Shown here: piece by piece, positions 4,954-9,252 of the stretch
How the letters are laid out: each line of letters starts with the position of its first letter
Position numbering within the stretch: the first letter of the stretch is position 1
Source: an uncultured Erysipelotrichaceae bacterium
Lineage (GTDB): Bacteria > Bacillota_I > Bacilli_A > Erysipelotrichales > Erysipelotrichaceae
NCBI GenBank assembly: GCA_937893225.1
Contig: CALBJM010000124.1
Coordinates: forward strand, 1-9,252
DNA length: 9,252 nucleotides
Reading direction: 5' to 3'
The notes under the pieces: generated by a model
The model's database searches: none
Told to the model about the DNA's origin: nothing
What the model saw: only the letters and a program-made list of their open reading frames with translations
Program-made: the position numbers and the translations under genes

Positions 4954-6479
4954 GTACTACTATTCGACCAGAAGAAATTAGTTCTTTGATTAAAAATGAG
5001 ATCAAAAACTATGACAATAAAATTCATTCTGATGATGTAGGATATGTTATCTCCGTTGGTGATGGTATTGCCATGATCCAAGGCATTGAAAAAGCAATGT
5101 CTAGTGAACTTCTTGAATTTCCTAATGGCGTAATGGGAATGGTCATGAACCTAGAAGAAGACCATATTGGTGCGGTTCTTTTAGGAGATGATACAAAAAT
5201 TAAAGAAGGCGATGAAGTTAAAAGAACAGGAAGAATTGTAGAAGTTCCTGTAGGAGATGGCTTACTAGGTAGAGTTGTAAATCCACTTGGTGAGGCTATT
5301 GATGGTGGCGCACCAATCTCTTATACAAAAACACGTGCAATTGAAAGAGTAGCACCTGGTGTTATGACGAGAAAATCAGTTGATCAGCCATTGATGACTG
5401 GTTTGAAAATGATTGACTCAATTATTCCAATTGGTAAAGGACAAAGAGAACTTATCATTGGTGATAGAGAAACAGGTAAAACAGCAATTGCAGTTGATAC
5501 AATCATTAATCAAAAAGGAAAAGATGTTCTTTGTATTTATGTAGCAATTGGACAAAAGGAATCTACAGTTGCAAGACAAGTACAGAAATTAAGAGAACAT
5601 GATGCCATGAAATATACAGTTGTTGTAAATGCATCAGCATCAGCTAGTGCTCCTTTGCAATATATTGCGCCATATGCAGGTTGTGCAATGGGTGAAGAAT
5701 GGATGGATAATGGCAAAGATGTGTTGATCGTATATGATGATTTGAGTAAACATGCAGTAGCATATAGAACAATGTCATTACTTTTAAAGCGTCCTCCTGG
5801 ACGTGAAGCATATCCTGGAGATGTTTTCTACTTGCATTCTAGATTGTTGGAAAGAGCTGCAAAGTTGAATGATGAACTAGGTGGTGGTTCATTGACTGCA
5901 CTACCTATCATCGAAACACAGGCAGGTGATATTTCTGCATATATTCCAACAAATGTTATTTCTATTACAGATGGACAAATTTTCTTACAAACGGATTTGT
6001 TTGCCTCAGGTGTTAGACCAGCAGTAGATTCTGGTCTATCCGTATCTCGTGTAGGTTCTGCTGCACAGACAAAAGCAATGAAGAAGGTATCTTCATCCTT
6101 AAAACTAGATTTAGCACAATATCATGAAATGCAATCATTTGCTCAATTTGGTTCTGATCTAGATGCATCTACAAAGAAGATTCTTGATCATGGTGCAAAG
6201 GTAACAGAATTGTTAAAACAACCACAGTATCAGCCAATGAGTATGTGTGATCAAGTATTGTCTTTATTTGCGGTAAAAGAAGGATTTATGGATGAAATTC
6301 GTGTAGAAGATGTTCCAGAATTTGAAAAGACGATTCATAAATCATTCCATGCAAATTATGTAGATATTTGTAATGAAATTGATGAAAAACAAGCACTTAG
6401 TGATGAACTTATTGAAAAGATGAAGAATGCTATGAAAGACATTCTTGATCAATTCAAACTTCTTAAGGGAGTGAACTAA
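4950..6479 (+). CDS. atpA: F-type ATP synthase subunit alpha
   Basis: A 509-residue non-catalytic nucleotide-binding subunit of the alpha3beta3 head. The N-terminal beta-barrel (about 27-95) precedes the nucleotide-binding domain with P-loop GDRETGKT (171-178), Walker B region VLIVYDDLSKHA (258-269) and RPPGREAYPGDVFYLHSRLLER (281-302). SVSRVGSAAQ (364-373) contains R367, equivalent to the arginine finger (E. coli alpha R376) that completes the catalytic site on beta. The C-terminal domain is helical. The P-loop has Glu at 174 where most alpha subunits have Gln. AAAGGAGG (4933-4940) gives a strong ribosome binding site 9 nt before the ATG, which overlaps the atpH stop. Confidence 0.98.
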   Translation: MSTTIRPEEISSLIKNEIKNYDNKIHSDDVGYVISVGDGIAMIQGIEKAMSSELLEFPNGVMGMVMNLEEDHIGAVLLGDDTKIKEGDEVKRTGRIVEVPVGDGLLGRVVNPLGEAIDGGAPISYTKTRAIERVAPGVMTRKSVDQPLMTGLKMIDSIIPIGKGQRELIIGDRETGKTAIAVDTIINQKGKDVLCIYVAIGQKESTVARQVQKLREHDAMKYTVVVNASASASAPLQYIAPYAGCAMGEEWMDNGKDVLIVYDDLSKHAVAYRTMSLLLKRPPGREAYPGDVFYLHSRLLERAAKLNDELGGGSLTALPIIETQAGDISAYIPTNVISITDGQIFLQTDLFASGVRPAVDSGLSVSRVGSAAQTKAMKKVSSSLKLDLAQYHEMQSFAQFGSDLDASTKKILDHGAKVTELLKQPQYQPMSMCDQVLSLFAVKEGFMDEIRVEDVPEFEKTIHKSFHANYVDICNEIDEKQALSDELIEKMKNAMKDILDQFKLLKGVN

Positions 6480-6480
6480 T

Positions 6481-7344
6481 ATGGCAGGCCAGTCTAGACA
6501 GGCGCTACGTACGCGTATTAAGTCTGTACAGTCTACCAGAAAAATTACAAAGGCAATGGAAATGATTGCCAATGCGAAGTTATTTCGTTCAAGAAGTAAA
6601 ATGGAAGCAAATCGTGAGTATGCGAAAAAATTACAAGATACAGTAGATGAAATCGTTTCACATAATCAAGATGCTGAAAGTCAGTATTTGATACAAACAG
6701 ATAATGCACATAAGGTGACAATTGTATTTGGATCTGATTTGGGATTGTGTGGTGGATATAATGCAAATATATTGAAGTATAGCTTAGAAAATATTGATAT
6801 AAATGATCCAATATTTTTGATTGGAACTTCTTTATACCATGAATTCCAAGAAAAAGGATTTCATTTATTAAATCAAAATGAAATTTCTAGCGATAAATTA
6901 ACTTTTGCGGAATTGAAAAATATAGTGGAACAATGCGTTCATCTTTATCAAAATAAAGAAGTTGGTAGTGTACAAATAGTATATACAAGATTTGTAAATA
7001 CAATGACATTCAAACCAAATATTGATGTATTGCTTCCATGTACAATTAAAGAAAAACAAAAAGAAGAAAAAGACAAGTCAAAACTTCCTGTTGAAACTTT
7101 GTTTGAACCTGACGCAACTACGATTCTAGACAGTTTAATACCTATGATGATTACAGATGTAGCCTATTCTGATTGGATGGAATCTACTACAAGTGAACAA
7201 GGAAGCAGAAGAGTTGCGATGAAGACCGCGTCTGATAACGCAGATGATTTATCTTCTTCATTACAACTTGAATACAATAAAGCACGTCAGTCGGCTATTA
7301 CCCAGGAAATCACTGAAATTGTCGGCGGAAGTAGTGCAGTATAA
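6481..7344 (+). CDS. atpG: F-type ATP synthase subunit gamma
   Basis: A 287-residue central rotor shaft. The N-terminal helix (RTRIKSVQSTRKITKAMEMI, 10-29) and the C-terminal helix (about 236-287, ending ARQSAITQEITEIVGGSSAV) form the antiparallel coiled coil that turns inside alpha3beta3. Between them lies the Rossmann-like domain, with SDLGLCGGYN (85-94) in place of the commoner SDRGLCGG pattern. A Lys/Glu-rich loop (189-200, KEKQKEEKDKSK) precedes the LFEPD element. The ATG follows the atpA stop by one base, with TAAGGGAG 9-10 nt upstream. The end residues are strongly conserved, so the gene is intact. Confidence 0.97.
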   Translation: MAGQSRQALRTRIKSVQSTRKITKAMEMIANAKLFRSRSKMEANREYAKKLQDTVDEIVSHNQDAESQYLIQTDNAHKVTIVFGSDLGLCGGYNANILKYSLENIDINDPIFLIGTSLYHEFQEKGFHLLNQNEISSDKLTFAELKNIVEQCVHLYQNKEVGSVQIVYTRFVNTMTFKPNIDVLLPCTIKEKQKEEKDKSKLPVETLFEPDATTILDSLIPMMITDVAYSDWMESTTSEQGSRRVAMKTASDNADDLSSSLQLEYNKARQSAITQEITEIVGGSSAV

Positions 7345-7358
7345 GAAAGAAGGCATGT

Positions 7359-8753
7359 ATGAGCAATAAAGGAAAAATCCTACAGGTCATTGGACCAGTT
7401 ATTGATATCCGCTATGAAGCGGGACAATTACCTTCTATCAAAAATGCAATTTTGATTGAAATGCAAGATGGATCTAAGATGACTGCTGAAGTTGCACAAC
7501 ATATTGGTGATGATGTTGTTCGATGTATCGCAATGTCTTCTACAGATGGTCTAGTTAGAGGCATGGAGTGTATTGATACAGGTGCTCCAATTGAAGTACC
7601 TGTAGGTGATGCAGTTCTTGGTAGAATGTTCAATGTACTTGGTGAAGCAATTGATGGCTTGGGTGATGTAAAGGCAGATAAGAAGATGCCAATTCATAGA
7701 GAAGCTCCATCTTTTGCACAACAAACAACACAAAATGAAATACTTGAAACAGGAATCAAAGTAATTGATCTTCTTTGCCCTTACGCAAAAGGAGGAAAGA
7801 TTGGTCTATTTGGTGGTGCAGGCGTAGGTAAAACTGTATTGGAACAAGAATTGATTCATAATATTGCAATTGAACATGGTGGTAGATCAGTCGTTGCTGG
7901 TGTTGGTGAAAGAACACGTGAAGGTAATGACATGTACTACGAAATGAAGAACTCTGGTGTATTGAAAAATACTGTTTTGACATATGGCCAGATGAATGAG
8001 TCACCAGGTGCTAGAATGAGAGTTGCATTGAGTGCTCTTACAATGGCTGAATATTTCCGTGATGTAGAGCATCAAGATGTGCTTTTGTTCATTGATAATA
8101 TTTTCCGTTTTACACAAGCAGGTTCTGAAGTTTCAGCACTTCTAGGCCGTATGCCTTCAGCAGTAGGATATCAGCCAACACTTGCTACAGAAATGGGTCA
8201 ATTACAAGAAAGAATTACTTCTACAGAAGATGGTTCTATTACATCTGTGCAATGTGTATATGTACCAGCTGATGACTTAACTGATCCAGCACCTGCTGCA
8301 ACATTCTCACACTTGGATGCTCGATTAGTACTTGATCGTTCTATTGCTGCATTAGGTATTTATCCTGCAGTTGATCCACTTGGTTCATCTTCACGTATGC
8401 TAGATCCATTAGTTGTTGGGGAAGAACATTATCAAGTTGCACGAGGTGTACAAGAAATTTTACAAAGATATAAGGAATTGCAAGATATCATCGCAATTCT
8501 TGGTATGGATGAACTTGGGGAAGAAGATCGAAAGACCGTAAACCGTGCACGTCGTATTAGAAACTTCCTTTCACAACCATTCTCAGTTGCAGAACAATTT
8601 ACAGGTATGAAAGGTATTTATGTACCTGTGAAAGATACAGTTCGTTCATTTAAGGAAATACTTGATGGTAAATATGATGATCTACCAGAAGCAGCATTCC
8701 TTTCTGTAGGTACAATTGAAGATGTTGTGAAGAAAGCAGAGTCATTAAAATGA
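7359..8753 (+). CDS. atpD: F-type ATP synthase subunit beta
   Basis: The 464-residue catalytic subunit that makes or hydrolyses ATP. It has P-loop GGAGVGKT (152-159, with K158 and T159), the catalytic glutamate E184 in GERTREGND, Walker B LLFIDNIFR (242-250, D246) and adenine-pocket Y335 in GIYPAVDP. The lever motif is DELGEED (384-390), a variant of DELSEED, which meets epsilon and gamma. E162 in VLEQELI, just after the P-loop, occupies a position usually held by a hydrophobic residue. The start at 7359 has AGAAGG about 5 nt upstream. A nearer ATG at 7355 is out of frame and stops after four codons. The TGA overlaps the atpC start as ATGA. Confidence 0.98.
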   Translation: MSNKGKILQVIGPVIDIRYEAGQLPSIKNAILIEMQDGSKMTAEVAQHIGDDVVRCIAMSSTDGLVRGMECIDTGAPIEVPVGDAVLGRMFNVLGEAIDGLGDVKADKKMPIHREAPSFAQQTTQNEILETGIKVIDLLCPYAKGGKIGLFGGAGVGKTVLEQELIHNIAIEHGGRSVVAGVGERTREGNDMYYEMKNSGVLKNTVLTYGQMNESPGARMRVALSALTMAEYFRDVEHQDVLLFIDNIFRFTQAGSEVSALLGRMPSAVGYQPTLATEMGQLQERITSTEDGSITSVQCVYVPADDLTDPAPAATFSHLDARLVLDRSIAALGIYPAVDPLGSSSRMLDPLVVGEEHYQVARGVQEILQRYKELQDIIAILGMDELGEEDRKTVNRARRIRNFLSQPFSVAEQFTGMKGIYVPVKDTVRSFKEILDGKYDDLPEAAFLSVGTIEDVVKKAESLK

Positions 8754-9151
8754 GTGAACTTCATGTACGCATAGTAACACCTCAAGGAATCTATAAAGAA
8801 TTTGATACGCCGATTATCAATATTCAAACGGAAGACGGAAACCAAGGTGTATTACCAAATCATATGCCGCTTGTTACAATGTTAAGAATTGGTTCAATGA
8901 CATCTGATGAAAATGGTGTTCGTCAAACATATGCAATTGCAGGTGGATTATTCTATTTCAGAGATAATGTTGCTGAAATATTAACAGATGCAATAGAAAA
9001 TAAAAATGATATTGATTTAGAACGAGCAAAGAAAGCAAAAGAACGTGCAGAAAATAGACTAGAATCAAATGATCCAAATATCGATTTAAAACGTGCACAG
9101 CTTGCTTTATCTAAAGCACTCAATAGAATCGAGATCAAAGACTTAAAATAA
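8750..9151 (+). CDS. atpC: F-type ATP synthase subunit epsilon
   Basis: A 133-residue rotor-foot subunit and regulator. The N-terminal beta-sandwich (1-83) contains TEDGNQGVLPNHMPLVTML (27-45). Two C-terminal helices follow and each opens with an IDLxRA motif: IDLERAKKAKERAENRL (88-104) and IDLKRAQLALSKALNRI (111-127). The first matches the I(L)DxxRA motif that binds ATP in Bacillus PS3 epsilon and controls the inhibitory up/down switch, so ATP-sensed inhibition of hydrolysis is plausible here. The ATG overlaps the atpD stop (ATGA) with no clear ribosome binding site, so coupling to atpD is likely. An intrinsic terminator follows the TAA. Confidence 0.96.
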   Translation: MSELHVRIVTPQGIYKEFDTPIINIQTEDGNQGVLPNHMPLVTMLRIGSMTSDENGVRQTYAIAGGLFYFRDNVAEILTDAIENKNDIDLERAKKAKERAENRLESNDPNIDLKRAQLALSKALNRIEIKDLK

Positions 9152-9157
9152 AAACAG

Positions 9158-9190
9158 AGTAGTTTCTTATATGAAGGAAACTACTTTTTC
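9158..9190 (+). terminator. Intrinsic terminator of the ATP synthase operon
   Basis: Arm 9158-9168 (AGTAGTTTCTT) pairs with 9175-9185 (AGGAAACTACT) over 11 bp with one G-U pair, leaving a 6-nt loop (ATATGA). TTTTT (9185-9189) follows at once. It starts 7 bp after the atpC stop and closes the operon. Confidence 0.88.
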
Positions 9191-9195
9191 TATTT

Positions 9196-9252
9196 ATGAG
9201 TGAGAATATGATATATTTGAAAGTACGAAATGAAGAGAATAAAAAAATGAGT
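9196..9252 (+). other. Possible start of a further gene, cut by the window edge
   Basis: From ATG 9196 the frame is open to the end (19 codons, MSENMIYLKVRNEENKKMS), with further in-frame ATGs at 9208 and 9247. The ATG at 9196 has no ribosome binding site; 9247 has a GAAGAG 8 nt upstream. Nineteen open codons in AT-rich DNA are weak evidence and no family can be assigned. Confidence 0.2.

Noticed and set aside
4614..5081. 155-residue open frame on the minus strand over atpH/atpA
   Set aside because: It lies wholly antisense to two well-conserved genes, has low-complexity Ile/Phe/Ser/Thr composition and shows no start signals; it mirrors the coding bias of the plus strand.
7355..7369. ATG at 7355 as the atpD start
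   Set aside because: It is out of frame with beta and stops after four codons (TAA at 7367-7369); the ATG at 7359 has proper spacing from AGAAGG.
7912..7928. parS-like sequence around ACACGTGAAGG in atpD
   Set aside because: Only the CACGTGAA core matches the parS palindrome; the left half does not, and the bases encode the conserved GERTREG of beta.
1..9252. CRISPR arrays, tRNA/rRNA genes, insertion sequences, phage or defence genes
   Set aside because: No regularly spaced repeats, cloverleaf-like sequence, transposase motif or terminal inverted repeats were seen; the window is accounted for by housekeeping-type genes with short gaps.

Overview
The window looks like chromosomal DNA from a low-GC Bacillota. 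Codons are AT-rich, Arg is mostly AGA and Leu mostly TTA/TTG. UGA serves as a normal stop (atpI, atpE, atpF and atpH all end in it) and Trp is UGG, so this is not a mycoplasma-type code. Protein flavour (ParB, CmpB-like and YczE-like membrane proteins, DELGEED beta subunit, c subunit with a KNPE loop) suggests a gut Erysipelotrichia-like or related anaerobe. That placement is inference.

Layout. (1) Positions 1-1436, plus strand: the 3' part of a chromosome-partitioning parB gene, coupled through TAATG to a six-helix membrane protein of the CmpB-like 'putative ABC-transporter type IV' family, ending in an intrinsic terminator. (2) Positions 1482-2460, minus strand: a YczE/YitT-like membrane protein and, upstream of it, a 95-residue protein I do not recognise, with a terminator that converges on the first. 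(3) Positions 2461-2572: a divergent intergenic region carrying the promoters. (4) Positions 2573-9151, plus strand: a complete F-type ATP synthase operon in canonical order, atpI-B-E-F-H-A-G-D-C, tightly packed with overlapping start/stop codons and closed by an intrinsic terminator. (5) Positions 9186-9252: the terminator tail and possibly the first codons of another gene.

The operon makes the whole enzyme: Fo (a, b, c), the delta stalk, F1 (alpha, beta, gamma, epsilon) and an AtpI assembly-type protein. The catalytic residues of F1 and the essential Arg of subunit a are present. The most informative detail is the c subunit. It has a second carboxylate (E26) where sodium-type rings have Gln32, together with E59, T60 and Y64. 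This is the 'two-carboxylate' arrangement known from the sodium-driven Fusobacterium nucleatum ring, so Na+ coupling is predicted. The same helix has an unusual charged GRGEGE stretch.

The second item is that both minus-strand genes lack a Shine-Dalgarno sequence and have a -10-like hexamer ending exactly 6 nt before the ATG, which fits leaderless mRNAs. I see no CRISPR array, tRNA, rRNA, insertion sequence or obviously new multi-gene system.
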